Of a stretch of 64,000 bases of DNA, positions 24,720-33,763 are shown piece after piece. The number at the start of each line of letters is the position of its first letter. The stretch's first letter is position 1. Made by a program: the position numbers and the translations under genes. Under the pieces are notes generated by a model that was not told where the DNA came from, made no database searches, and saw nothing but the letters and a program-made list of their open reading frames with translations. The DNA comes from Pseudoalteromonas flavipulchra NCIMB 2033 = ATCC BAA-314 (GTDB lineage Bacteria; Pseudomonadota; Gammaproteobacteria; Enterobacterales; Alteromonadaceae), in NCBI GenBank assembly GCA_000814665.1, contig JWIH01000025.1, positions 620,001 through 684,000 of the forward strand, given 5' to 3'.

Positions 24720-24733
24720 AATGGAGGTGATAA

Positions 24734-25126
24734 GTGAAACTCAGTGAATTTGAATTAGACGTGATGAAGTTACTTTGGCAACAAAATGCATGTACTGCCA
24801 GTGAGCTTCATAAATATCTTCTTGCAGATGATACAAGAACAAAAAAAGTGGCTTATAACACAGTCAAAACAATCGTAGATCGACTAGAGCAAAAAGGTGC
24901 AGTCGAGCGCTGTGGTCAGCAGGGGAGGTCAATTGTCTATCAAGCAAAAGTGACTCAGCAAGCGCTTTCACAGCAGGCAACACCGCGTTTTATGGATCGC
25001 TTTTTTAAAGGTAGTTCACGCAGCCTGATAGCTCATTTCATTAAAGAAGAGAGTTTAGACGATGATGATATTGAGTATTTACAAAACCTACTTAAGAGCA
25101 AAAAGCAGAAGAAAGAGAGCGACTAA
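24734..25126 (+). CDS. BlaI/MecI-family transcriptional repressor
   Basis: A 130-residue repressor. The N-terminal winged helix (LSEFELDVMKLLWQQNACTASEL, YNTVKTIVDRLEQKGAVER) is followed by the C-terminal dimerisation part (SLIAHFIKEESLDDDDIEYLQNLL) whose linker is the usual cleavage region. The start is GTG 24734 after GGAGG. It overlaps the M56 gene by one base (TAATG). It should repress its own operon at the two phased operators and be inactivated by the M56 partner. The target beyond the operon is not known. Confidence 0.92.
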   Translation: MKLSEFELDVMKLLWQQNACTASELHKYLLADDTRTKKVAYNTVKTIVDRLEQKGAVERCGQQGRSIVYQAKVTQQALSQQATPRFMDRFFKGSSRSLIAHFIKEESLDDDDIEYLQNLLKSKKQKKESD

Positions 25127-26739
25127 TGTTTGATTACTTACTCACCGCAAGCTTGCTCAGCATGTTTAGTTTGACTAGCTGCTATTTTCTGAAAACTGCG
25201 CCTGCACGAACGCGCTTTTATGTGTTGGTAGTCGGGTTATTGAGTTGGCTAATTCCATGGCAGCAACTCTCCCCACCCCCTTTTTTAATAAATCTGGAGC
25301 TTTACACTATTGAGGTGAGTTCTATTTCAGACTCAGGGTCAACTCCACCGAACAGCATCAAGCAAACCACTTTGCAAACCGAATCAAACTGGCTTTCTGG
25401 CTATACCATAAACCAAGTGTTTTCAAATTTGTTTGTATTTCTGATAGTGGTAGGTGGAGGACTATTTTTAGCGAGAGTGTGGTCGTATAAAAGATTACTA
25501 AGAGGCATAGAAAAAGGTGCCTACATCAGTGAAGAGCATCAATATCTATACTCGTTTTGCACCGTAAAATTTACAGAATTGAGTACCCCAGCAATTACGA
25601 CAGGCCCATTACAGCACACCATTTGGTTAGATTTTAAGATGAAAGGTCGACCAGAACTCGATTCCGTGATTGAGCATGAGTTAACGCATATCAAGCATAA
25701 GGACACATATTGGTTATGGCTAATATGTGCGACTGAAAGCGTCTTCTTTTGGAATCCATTCTGTTTGTTGTTAGCAAATTTGGCGCGACAACAAATCGAA
25801 CTCAGCTGCGATGAAAGCTGCATGGAAAAGCTGAGTGATAAATATAGATACGATTTGGCCAGCTTACTGTTGTCCGAACATCAATACCGGTATGAACATG
25901 CGTCATTAGGTCATTCAGTATTAGCCGTATCTCACTCGAAAAGTTTCAATATTCAAAGAGTTAAAACACTAAACAAGGAAAAGAAAATGAAATTATCCCA
26001 TTTAATGATTATCACGGCAGCACTGTCTTGTAGTGCCTTAGCTGCTAACCAAATCGTCTCTGAAAAGCAGGTAACACAAGGAGCTAGTAAACAAAAGAGT
26101 GAAAAGTCTGCGCGATATCAACAGCAATTGAGGGAGCTACTCGCTGGGGCGAAAGGCGCGAAATCGAATGATGAAACACAGCTTAAAGCAGCGGTTTCAC
26201 ACATTTTAAATTGGCATAGTAACCGCGGTTCGTTAAATGGTTTTGAAGAGCTGGATATAAAAGTAAAAAGCTTTACCTTGCTCGACCAAACCTATCATAA
26301 GCTAGGTCAATACGAAGCAATCTTGACCGCTTACAATAATTGGTTTCCTGAAGGCTCTACTCAACCGCCATTTTTAAAAAACAGATTGGCATCAGCTTAT
26401 ATGCACCTTGGGCAATATCAGCAGGCAGCAGAGCAATTAGAGAGTCTATCTGAAAAAATGCAAAGCCGCTTTCAAATCGGTAGCGCTACTGATTTGGCAC
26501 GCGCCTACATTGAAATGGCAGACTACGATAAAGCATTAGCTGTATTAAACAGTGATGTTGTAACCAGTGCTGAAAATCAAGCATATCAAGATATCCTAAG
26601 ATACTATGCATACGAAAAACTGAATAACCAAACAAAGGTGAACGAGTTGAAAGAGCGTTTACCTGCGGATTATGCGAAAACGCCGGCAATATTACCTCGC
26701 TTACCTCGACCCGGCTCTTTATTACTGGCGAAGTTATAA
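25126..26739 (+). CDS. BlaR1-like M56 membrane peptidase fused to a TPR-like periplasmic region
   Basis: A 537-residue protein. The N-terminal third has membrane helices (about 4-22, 32-48, 99-117) and an M56 zinc peptidase with His184-Glu185-x-x-His188 (HELTH) and the downstream ELSCDESC. A further hydrophobic segment (about 288-304, LSHLMIITAALSCSALA) is followed by ~230 residues with TPR-like helical pairs (YEAILTAYNNWFPEG, YMHLGQYQQAAEQLESL, ARAYIEMADYDKALAVL). BlaR1 would have a penicillin-binding sensor here. Its replacement by TPRs suggests a different signal. Confidence 0.85.
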   Translation: MFDYLLTASLLSMFSLTSCYFLKTAPARTRFYVLVVGLLSWLIPWQQLSPPPFLINLELYTIEVSSISDSGSTPPNSIKQTTLQTESNWLSGYTINQVFSNLFVFLIVVGGGLFLARVWSYKRLLRGIEKGAYISEEHQYLYSFCTVKFTELSTPAITTGPLQHTIWLDFKMKGRPELDSVIEHELTHIKHKDTYWLWLICATESVFFWNPFCLLLANLARQQIELSCDESCMEKLSDKYRYDLASLLLSEHQYRYEHASLGHSVLAVSHSKSFNIQRVKTLNKEKKMKLSHLMIITAALSCSALAANQIVSEKQVTQGASKQKSEKSARYQQQLRELLAGAKGAKSNDETQLKAAVSHILNWHSNRGSLNGFEELDIKVKSFTLLDQTYHKLGQYEAILTAYNNWFPEGSTQPPFLKNRLASAYMHLGQYQQAAEQLESLSEKMQSRFQIGSATDLARAYIEMADYDKALAVLNSDVVTSAENQAYQDILRYYAYEKLNNQTKVNELKERLPADYAKTPAILPRLPRPGSLLLAKL

Positions 26740-26749
26740 ATCATTTAAG

Positions 26750-26777
26750 AAAGCCTGTAAGATGCAGGCTTTTTTAA
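26750..26777 (+). terminator. Terminator after blaI-M56
   Basis: AAGCCTG-taagatg-CAGGCTT followed by TTTTT forms a rho-independent terminator. Confidence 0.88.
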
Positions 26778-26797
26778 TTTACTAAACTAACCGCGTG

Positions 26798-27691
26798 CTA
26801 GCCGAACAGTTCATCTTCTAGTGTTTTACCGTTAACTAAAGACTTGTAACGCCAGCCCTGTTCACGGCAAAGCCTGAGTACATCAATATCAACCTGTTGG
26901 CCGCTACGATACTCAATAAGCAGGGCGCCACTGGCATTTACCGTCACCTCTTCAACGCCTTGTAAGGTCCTCAAAAGCGCTATATGACTACTGGTGCCAG
27001 ACTCTTTAAGTTTTACAGTCAGCGTGGCAAGTTCCGCTTCTTGGATGCGGTCAACAGCGGTTAATTTACCATGCTGTAAATGTAATACTTGATCGCATAA
27101 ATCATCGAGTTCTACTAAATCGTGTGAACTCAAAATAAAGGTCGTTTCAGATTGAAGCCTTTTTACTAGGTTTCTGATCTCACGAGCATTCACGGGATCT
27201 AATCCAGCCGTGGCTTCGTCAAGCAGTACAATTTCAGGCTTTGAAAGTAGCGTTTGAGCAATACAGATACGTTTTCGCATGCCATGAGATAACTCATGAG
27301 GTTTGACGTGATAACAGTCTTTGAGGTCGACAAGCTCAAGCACTCTGTGTGTTTCACTCTCGGCCATTTTCGCATCTAAACCTTGAAGCTGTCCGTATAA
27401 ACGTAGCTGATTACTGACAGAAAACCTTGGATCAAGCTGAGCATCCTGTGGAAGTGCGGCAAGGCGACCAAAAAGTGCAGCGCTGCCAGGTTTATGGCCC
27501 AAAATTTGAACACTGCCTGCATCGGCATTTAGATACCCGCAAAGTGTGCTAAAAAGAGTGGTTTTACCCGCACCATTCGGGCCAACAAGCGCAATGGGTG
27601 AACCTGCGTTTAGGGTGAAAGATACATTATCTAGTGCGCGCTTTCGTCCATATGCTTTCACTAAATTATTAACTTCAATAATACAACTCAT
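26798..27691 (-). CDS. ABC transporter ATP-binding protein
   Basis: A 297-residue ABC-type ATPase with Walker A GPNGAGKTT, signature LSHGMRKR, Walker B ALLDEATAGLD (IVLLDEATAGLD) and the D-loop. It follows the permease gene with a 4-base overlap (ATGA) and forms a two-component exporter of the ABC-2 type. The substrate is unknown. The C-terminal extension beyond residue ~210 has no recognised domain. It converges on the M56 gene, 59 bp away. Confidence 0.9.
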   Translation of the reverse strand: MSCIIEVNNLVKAYGRKRALDNVSFTLNAGSPIALVGPNGAGKTTLFSTLCGYLNADAGSVQILGHKPGSAALFGRLAALPQDAQLDPRFSVSNQLRLYGQLQGLDAKMAESETHRVLELVDLKDCYHVKPHELSHGMRKRICIAQTLLSKPEIVLLDEATAGLDPVNAREIRNLVKRLQSETTFILSSHDLVELDDLCDQVLHLQHGKLTAVDRIQEAELATLTVKLKESGTSSHIALLRTLQGVEEVTVNASGALLIEYRSGQQVDIDVLRLCREQGWRYKSLVNGKTLEDELFG

Positions 27692-28494
27692 AGCGCGCGC
27701 CTTCTTAATAGTTCACAACTAATTGCAATTAACACGAGGCTATGCAGCACCGGTGTGGCAAAGCGAGTGAGGTTGATATTCTGTGCGATGGTTTCTGAGC
27801 CTTGGAATCCAGGAAAAAGATAAAAAAGGTACTCTGCGTAAGCGCTGTACTCAAGTGCAAAAGCGACTAAAGTGGCGAGCGTTAAGTAGGTTAAAATTGC
27901 GTAAATCATGCTCATTTTGCTTGAGTTAGCAAAGTGATTTGCAACAGACATCAGGGCAATAAATGGCGCAGTAATAAGCGTTAGCTCTAAAACAATTAAT
28001 GTTGCTCGAGTAAGGCCTGTGAGCCATAAGCTTGGGTCGCGCACCACCATTAATATCCAAGCACCTACAGCAGAAATCGCTATGAGCAGCAACGTATTGA
28101 ATACCTGTCCAACAAAACGGCCAACAACAATTTCCGCGCGAGATGTGCGCAGGGTTAGAAATCTCAGTGTGCCGCGGGTTCTATCTTCTACAGTTTGATC
28201 TGCGCTTGAAAAGATCACAAAAAGAGGAAATAAAAAGATTGACCAAACTAAGTACAGTGCAAGTTCCATTTCAGGCCACTGGGCAATACGATGCATACCA
28301 ACGACGCCGGAAAAACTCTGGATCATATTTTTGAAGTTGGGGTCGCTGACAATGGATACCGCTTCTGCAATGGCGTAGCGCAAAATAGCATACCAAACCA
28401 AAACAAATGCGGCGATGGCTATCCACCCGCGTTTCGTTGCAAACAAGCGTTGCAATTCAAAGATGGCTATTAGGCCAATTCTTTTTATATTCAT
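27688..28494 (-). CDS. ABC-2 type transporter permease
   Basis: A 268-residue integral membrane protein with six predicted membrane segments (AFVLVWYAILRYA, LVWSIFLFPLFVIF, TLLLIAISAVGAWILMV, VLELTLITAPFIALM, AILTYLTLATLVAFAL, VLHSLVLIAISCELL), typical of ABC-2 permeases. I choose ATG 28494 (MNIKRIGLIAIFELQR), with AAGGA 5 bases upstream, over an upstream start. It is the first gene of the pair and overlaps the ATPase gene. Confidence 0.85.
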   Translation of the reverse strand: MNIKRIGLIAIFELQRLFATKRGWIAIAAFVLVWYAILRYAIAEAVSIVSDPNFKNMIQSFSGVVGMHRIAQWPEMELALYLVWSIFLFPLFVIFSSADQTVEDRTRGTLRFLTLRTSRAEIVVGRFVGQVFNTLLLIAISAVGAWILMVVRDPSLWLTGLTRATLIVLELTLITAPFIALMSVANHFANSSKMSMIYAILTYLTLATLVAFALEYSAYAEYLFYLFPGFQGSETIAQNINLTRFATPVLHSLVLIAISCELLRRRAL

Positions 28495-28613
28495 AAGGGT
28501 CCTTGCAAGTGACAACACAGACTTTCACTACTAGAGCGGTAGGCTGACTTTGATTTGAGCGTATATGATTGGGGCTAAAAAAGGAAGTTACTGAACTGTA
28601 ACAAAATTAAACC

Positions 28614-28650
28614 AATAAAAAACGGGCACGATTGAGTGTGCCCGTTTCTA
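28614..28650 (-). terminator. Terminator after the M2 peptidase gene
   Basis: On the minus strand AACGGGCAC-actcaatc-GTGCCCGTT followed by TTTTTA is a strong rho-independent terminator, 20 bases after the peptidase stop. The stem also works on the plus strand. Confidence 0.85.
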
Positions 28651-28668
28651 GTCTATATTTGCAAGCAA

Positions 28669-30489
28669 TTACCAGCCGCAATTACGGCCTTTATTTTGCT
28701 CATCTAGGTATTTTTGCAATGGTGCAAAGTAGTCAAGTACTGCTGTTGCATCCATTTCATCTTTACCTGTTAGCGTTTTAAGTGCTTGTTGCCAAGGTTT
28801 GCTGCTGCCCATTTCAAGCATGGCATTTAAACGCTCACCAGCTGCTTTCGAGTTGTAAACAGAACAGCGGTGAATGGCTTCTTTGCTGCCAGCAATTTCA
28901 CAAAGTGATTTGTGGAATTGGAACTGCAAAATATGCGCTAGGAAGTAACGAGTGTAAGGTACATTACCAGGTACGTGGTATTTTGCACCTGGATCAAAGT
29001 CATTTTCTGTACGTGAAATTGGTGCTTTAACACCTTGATATTTCTCTCTTAATTCCCACCACGCTTGGTTGTACTCTGCTGGGGAAATCTCACCAGAGAA
29101 TACTTTCCAGCGCCATTGGTCGACAAGTAGACCAAATGGAATAAATGCAACTTTATCAAGTGCCATCTTCATCAATAGACCGATATCTTTTGACTCATCC
29201 GGTACGTTATCCAACAAACCAATTTGCTTTAAGTAGCCGGGTGTTACAGATAGCGCGATGGTGTCGCCGATAGCTTCGTGGAAGCCATCGTTGGCACTTT
29301 CTTGGTAATACACAGGCTGCTGATTGTAAGCGCGTTGATAGAAGTTATGGCCTAATTCATGGTGGATAACTGAGAACTCTTCACCGGTGCGTTGGATACA
29401 CATTTTGATGCGTAGGTCGTCTTTGGCATCTAAGTTCCAAGCTGATGCATGACATTGTACGTCGCGATCTTGTGGTTTAATAAATAAAGAACGTTCGTAG
29501 AAAGTCTCAGGTAATGGGGCAAAACCCATAGAGGTGAAGAACTTTTCTGCACCTTTTACCATTTTGATTTCGTCGTAATTGTGTTTAGCCAGTAACGCCG
29601 TTACATCATAACCCGGATCTGCGTTTTCTGGCGCGACTAAGTCATAGATATTGCCCCAGCTTTGTGCCCACATATTGCCAAGCAAGTGTGCAGGAATAGG
29701 CTGGTCTTGAGGCACTTTATCTTCGCCGTATTTCTCGCCAAGCTTGGCTCTAACATGACAGTGCAGCGAATCATATAGCGGCTTTACTTGGTTCCAAGTA
29801 CGGTCAAGTTCTTTTGCAAAGTCGTCCGCTGGCATGTCGTATTTACTGCGCCACATTGCGCCTGTGTCTGCGTAGCCAAGCTCATTAGCACCTTCGTTGG
29901 TAAGTACCACTTGCTTTTCATAGAGTGGACGCATCGGCTTCGACACTTCACGCCAACCTTGCCAGATGTCTAAAAGCTCTTCATAGTCGCGACTATTTGC
30001 CATCTTAGCCGTCATGTCGCCAAGGCTTAGGCAAGTGCCATCATCTTTACAGTATTTGCCCTTGCCGTACATACCATCAAGCTCTGCAGTGAGCTTTGCA
30101 AGTTCCGCTGTTTTGTCAGCATCTTTTGGTGCAGGTAATGTCAGGTTTAGCTTCAATTTATCAAGCTTACGGCGGGTATCTTCGCTTAACGCCAAGCCAT
30201 CAAACTGTGCTGCTTGGTTAGCAAGCTCTACGAGCGCAGCGGTGTATTCCTCATTCACGTCCGCAGCAAGTGAAGCGGTGTCGTGAGTAATAAAGTTCGC
30301 ATAAATCCAAGCTGAGCGGCTAGAGCGGAAGTTAAGGTCAACCAGCTGTTCTGACGCCTTATCTAAAAATGCAACTGCATCGGCTTCTGATAACGCTTTA
30401 TTTGTAGTTTCAGTGGATTTGCAGGCAGAGAGTGCAAAAGTACTGGCAACAATGAGTGCGCCAACACTTAACTTAAATCTTGGTTTCAT
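28669..30489 (-). CDS. M2-family (ACE-like) dipeptidyl carboxypeptidase lipoprotein
   Basis: A ~606-residue lipoprotein with signal peptide and lipobox LSAC, then a mature M2 peptidase. The zinc motif is His377-Glu378-Leu-Gly-His381 (VIHHELGHNFYQRAY), and the third ligand Glu should be in NDGFHEAIGD. It is a bacterial homologue of angiotensin-converting enzyme that removes C-terminal dipeptides and is likely an outer-membrane or periplasmic lipoprotein of nutrient uptake. ATG 30489 is preferred to the GTG at 30498. The choice is uncertain because no strong ribosome site is seen. Confidence 0.88.
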   Translation of the reverse strand: MKPRFKLSVGALIVASTFALSACKSTETTNKALSEADAVAFLDKASEQLVDLNFRSSRSAWIYANFITHDTASLAADVNEEYTAALVELANQAAQFDGLALSEDTRRKLDKLKLNLTLPAPKDADKTAELAKLTAELDGMYGKGKYCKDDGTCLSLGDMTAKMANSRDYEELLDIWQGWREVSKPMRPLYEKQVVLTNEGANELGYADTGAMWRSKYDMPADDFAKELDRTWNQVKPLYDSLHCHVRAKLGEKYGEDKVPQDQPIPAHLLGNMWAQSWGNIYDLVAPENADPGYDVTALLAKHNYDEIKMVKGAEKFFTSMGFAPLPETFYERSLFIKPQDRDVQCHASAWNLDAKDDLRIKMCIQRTGEEFSVIHHELGHNFYQRAYNQQPVYYQESANDGFHEAIGDTIALSVTPGYLKQIGLLDNVPDESKDIGLLMKMALDKVAFIPFGLLVDQWRWKVFSGEISPAEYNQAWWELREKYQGVKAPISRTENDFDPGAKYHVPGNVPYTRYFLAHILQFQFHKSLCEIAGSKEAIHRCSVYNSKAAGERLNAMLEMGSSKPWQQALKTLTGKDEMDATAVLDYFAPLQKYLDEQNKGRNCGW

Positions 30490-30851
30490 AGGGTTCACTT
30501 GTTGTTTTAATTAATACACGAGCCGACTTAACGCTAGACGGCATTTTAGTATCTATAGCCAGCTACACTAATTGGGTTAATTGCTAAAAATCAGCAAGTA
30601 AATTAATCCAATTAGTATTAGTCGTATGAACAACTAATCGTAGTGAGCGCGGCTTTTTCGCGCAGCAAAGCATCATTTTTTGCTGTGGTGGCAAGAATAA
30701 TAGCAGGACGACTTTAAAACGACAATTTTGCGATGGACAAACAATGAGATGCGAGCGCAGATAAAAGTTGAGTTAGTGTGATTATTAACCATAATTAAGG
30801 CAGTCAATTGTATCAAAAGGCCGTATTTGAAGCCTGCAAAAAGGAGTGCAT
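30490..30851. other. Intergenic stretch with a palindromic repeat
   Basis: No gene is supported. At 30567-30616 the palindrome CTAATTGGGTTAATT ... AATTAATCCAATTAG (15-bp arms with one mismatch, 18-base loop) carries the same CTAATTGG end seen in the 8903-9064 element. The rest (30617-30851) is unstructured apart from short G/C hairpins such as GCGCGG-ctttttc-GCGC. Confidence 0.55.
30567..30616. repeat. Palindromic repeat sharing the CTAATTGG ends
   Basis: ACTAATTGGGTTAATT ... AATTAATCCAATTAGT, an inverted repeat of about 50 bp. Its outer CTAATTGG matches the ends of the 162-bp repeat at 8903-9064, suggesting a deletion derivative or a related repeat. Confidence 0.55.
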
Positions 30852-33122
30852 ATGACTTTAGTTTTATTGGTGATATTGGCAATTGTGGTGGTATTTTGTG
30901 TCCGTGATATCAGGGTTAAGTTGATCACTAAACCGCTCTTTAATTATTTCAAAACGTCATTACCTGAACTCTCCCAAACCGAGCGAGAAGCGATGGAAGC
31001 GGGGAGTATCTGGTGGGATGGTGCGTTGTTTTCTGGTAAGCCGAATTGGCGAAAGTGGCTGAGTAATGATAAGCCAAAGTTGAGCGATGAAGAACAGGCA
31101 TTTATAGATAACGAATTACACACGCTGCTAAAAATGCTTGATGAAGAAAAAATATCTGAGGCTCAAGACCTGCCTGAAGAAGTTTGGCAATTTTTAAAAG
31201 AAAAGGGGTTTTTTGCTTTTATTATTCCAAAAGCTTTTGGTGGTCGGGAATTTAGTGCTCAGGCGAACTCCACCATCGTTGCAAAAATAGCCAGCCGTAG
31301 CTTGTCTACTGCAGTGACCGTGATGGTGCCAAATAGTTTAGGCCCTGCGGAGTTACTGCTTCATTACGGTACCAACGAACAGCAGAATACTTGGCTGCCA
31401 AAGCTTGCCTCGGGTGAGGCGCTACCTTGTTTTGCATTGACCTCGCCAGAGGCGGGATCGGATGCGGGTAGCATCCAAGACTTTGCGATTGTGTGTGAGC
31501 GTGAATTTGAGGGAGAAAAGCAAATTGGACTTGCGGTAACTTGGCAAAAACGATACATCACGCTGGCGCCCGTCGCTGATGTATTAGGACTTGCGTTTAA
31601 GGTTTACGACCCAGAGCAATTGCTTTCGAACAAAGTAGAGCTTGGGATCACTTGTGCACTTATTCCGACTGCACATGAAGGTGTGAAAACTGGAGATCGA
31701 CATAACCCGCTGGGCCAAGCTTTTATGAATGGCACAACTAGTGGTGAAGATGTTTTTATTCCACTGGCTTGGGTGATAGGCGAACAGGCAGGTATCGGCA
31801 AAGGGTGGCGCATGTTGGTGTCGTGTTTAAGTGCTGGACGGGGGATATCTTTGCCTGCACTGAGCGCGGGAACCGCTCAATTAAGTGCCAGAACGACTTC
31901 GGCTTACGCTGGTGTCCGTCGTCAATTTAGTGTACCTATCTCTGCCTTTGAAGGAGTGCAAAGCGCGTTAGCCAGAATTTACGGCTATAGCTATCTTATT
32001 GAAGCGGTGAGACAAACCACTGCGTTGGCAATTGATTTAAAGCAAAGTCCTTCAGTAGTCACTGCGATTGCCAAGTATCATCTGACTGAGCATGCAAGGG
32101 TGGCATTAAATGATGCGATGGATATTCATGGCGGCAAAGCCATTCAAATGGGGGAAATGAATTATCTTGCCCACAATTATATGGGGATGCCGATTTCTAT
32201 TACCGTTGAGGGCGCCAATATCTTAACTCGAAGCTTGATGATTTTTGGTCAAGGTGCAACACGTTGCCATCCTTTCATACTGAAAGAAATGAGTATCGTA
32301 CAGCAAGAAGATCAATTAATCGCATTGAAAGAGTTTGATGAAGTGCTTTGCAAACACTTGCAGCATACCTCTGTGAATGGGCTTAAGGCGTTTTTTAATG
32401 GCTTCACACTTGCATGTTTCGAACGTGCGCCAGTTAGTGGTGATGTGGCGGCGTATTACCGACGCCTTACATGGTTGAGCCAAGCGCTTTCTGTGTATAG
32501 TGATATCGCTATGTTAAAGCTAGGCGGTTCACTAAAACGTAGAGAAATGCTCTCTGCAAAATTAGGAGATGTCCTGAGCTTTCTTTATATCGCCTCGTGT
32601 GTATTAAAAAAATACGAAGATGATGGTCGTCAGCAAGGGGACTTACCGCTGGTAAAGTTTGCCTTAGATCACTGTCTTAACGAAGCAAGTAAGGCTATTT
32701 ATGCATTTTGCGATAACTTTACCGCAGCACCTCTGGCATTTTTGTTAAAACGTTTGGCGTTTCCCGTTGGTAAGTGGCTCAAAGCGCCGAGCGATAAATT
32801 GGCGGTGCAGGTATGTAGCAATGTTTCTGATCACAACTCGACCCGCGAACGTATCTCGCATCTGTGCGCCGTGGTAAAGCACTCTGCGATAGATACGGTT
32901 GAACATGCTTATTTACTGGAAAAGGCGCATGCTCCACTAATGGCAAAATATCGTAAGTGGTGTAAACAAAACAGCGTGAAATTAGTGGGTAAGACATTGA
33001 ATGAAAAACTCAGTATCGCAATGGACGACAAGGTGATTGATGATAAGAGTTCTGAAACCATCTTTTGTATTGAAACGCTAGTTGCAAAAGCGATTGCTGT
33101 TGATGCAAGAGCGCCCAACTAG
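30852..33122 (+). CDS. fadE: Acyl-CoA dehydrogenase FadE
   Basis: A 756-residue membrane-associated acyl-CoA dehydrogenase of the FadE (YafH) type, catalysing the first step of beta-oxidation. It starts at ATG 30852 (AAGGAG 5 bases upstream) with an N-terminal membrane segment (LVLLVILAIVVVFCV). The ACAD domain shows CFALTSPEAGSDAGS, HGGKAIQMGE and VEGANILTRSLMIFGQGA, the last being characteristic of FadE. The FAD-dependent core is followed by a long C-terminal helical region. It is transcribed alone and ends in a strong terminator. Confidence 0.93.
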   Translation: MTLVLLVILAIVVVFCVRDIRVKLITKPLFNYFKTSLPELSQTEREAMEAGSIWWDGALFSGKPNWRKWLSNDKPKLSDEEQAFIDNELHTLLKMLDEEKISEAQDLPEEVWQFLKEKGFFAFIIPKAFGGREFSAQANSTIVAKIASRSLSTAVTVMVPNSLGPAELLLHYGTNEQQNTWLPKLASGEALPCFALTSPEAGSDAGSIQDFAIVCEREFEGEKQIGLAVTWQKRYITLAPVADVLGLAFKVYDPEQLLSNKVELGITCALIPTAHEGVKTGDRHNPLGQAFMNGTTSGEDVFIPLAWVIGEQAGIGKGWRMLVSCLSAGRGISLPALSAGTAQLSARTTSAYAGVRRQFSVPISAFEGVQSALARIYGYSYLIEAVRQTTALAIDLKQSPSVVTAIAKYHLTEHARVALNDAMDIHGGKAIQMGEMNYLAHNYMGMPISITVEGANILTRSLMIFGQGATRCHPFILKEMSIVQQEDQLIALKEFDEVLCKHLQHTSVNGLKAFFNGFTLACFERAPVSGDVAAYYRRLTWLSQALSVYSDIAMLKLGGSLKRREMLSAKLGDVLSFLYIASCVLKKYEDDGRQQGDLPLVKFALDHCLNEASKAIYAFCDNFTAAPLAFLLKRLAFPVGKWLKAPSDKLAVQVCSNVSDHNSTRERISHLCAVVKHSAIDTVEHAYLLEKAHAPLMAKYRKWCKQNSVKLVGKTLNEKLSIAMDDKVIDDKSSETIFCIETLVAKAIAVDARAPN

Positions 33123-33154
33123 TTTGTTGTGACGGAGTATATTGGCTAATTTGT

Positions 33155-33182
33155 AAAAAAAGCCCCGACAACGGGGCTTTCC
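33155..33182. terminator. Bidirectional terminator between fadE and a lipoprotein gene
   Basis: AAAGCCCCG-acaa-CGGGGCTTT, preceded by a run of A and followed by TT. The hairpin works on both strands and lies between convergent genes. Confidence 0.88.
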
Positions 33183-33197
33183 AATCTAATTCTTGAG

Positions 33198-33647
33198 TTA
33201 ACGTGCAAAGGGGTCGGCTAGTACCTTGTCTACGTACCATTTGCCTTTTTTGCGCACCATACTGACACTACGCATGTCGTCTACTTGCTCACCGTGGAGC
33301 TGACCTGTAAAAATTAAATTAATTTTTGCGCTGTCGCCATACTGTTCGCGTAGACTTTGATTGGTCATATCAACTTCTATGGTGACTTCATCGTATTGCA
33401 TATTCACTAAATTTCTGGCGAATTGCGACGCAGTACCGTAAGAGCGCATGATACGCGCGTGACGGGGAGTGGCGATTTTCATTGCAGCGTCTAAATCTTT
33501 TTGATTATAGAGTGCGTCAAAATACATTGTTGCGGCATATCCAGGAGTGTCCTTGTCACCACTGACATTATCCTCTGAGCCGCACGCTGAGAGTAAAATC
33601 ATTGCGGCTAAGACAACGAAAGTTTGCTTAATAAGTGACTTTGTCAT
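33198..33647 (-). CDS. Putative lipoprotein (NTF2-like mature domain)
   Basis: A ~149-residue lipoprotein. The signal peptide MTKSLIKQTFVVLAAMILLSAC ends in the lipobox LSAC. The mature part (GYAATMYFDALYNQKDLDAAMKIATPRHARIMRSY, VSMVRKKGKWYVDKVLADPF) looks like a small SnoaL/NTF2-type or DUF4878-like fold. No function is known. The start at 33647 is a best guess. Longer in-frame starts lie upstream, but the lipoprotein signal begins here. Confidence 0.65.
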   Translation of the reverse strand: MTKSLIKQTFVVLAAMILLSACGSEDNVSGDKDTPGYAATMYFDALYNQKDLDAAMKIATPRHARIMRSYGTASQFARNLVNMQYDEVTIEVDMTNQSLREQYGDSAKINLIFTGQLHGEQVDDMRSVSMVRKKGKWYVDKVLADPFAR

Positions 33648-33763
33648 GCTAAAATACATCATATGCAGTCTAAAATTATTCACAATAAGTTAAGTTTGTC
33701 TGCTAACGGCCGATATGTAAAGCCAGTAAATGAAATAAATGTATTATGTGCTAAGGGTTTAAG

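Larger units (their letters stand above)
24364..24733. other. Intergenic stretch before blaI
   Basis: Contains a second REP motif (CGGTGGGTGTCAGCG at 24395-24409) and a tandem CTTTAATACATTAGCG / CTTTAATACATCAGCG at about 24381-24434, plus the promoter and operators described separately. No protein-coding gene is apparent. Confidence 0.6.
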
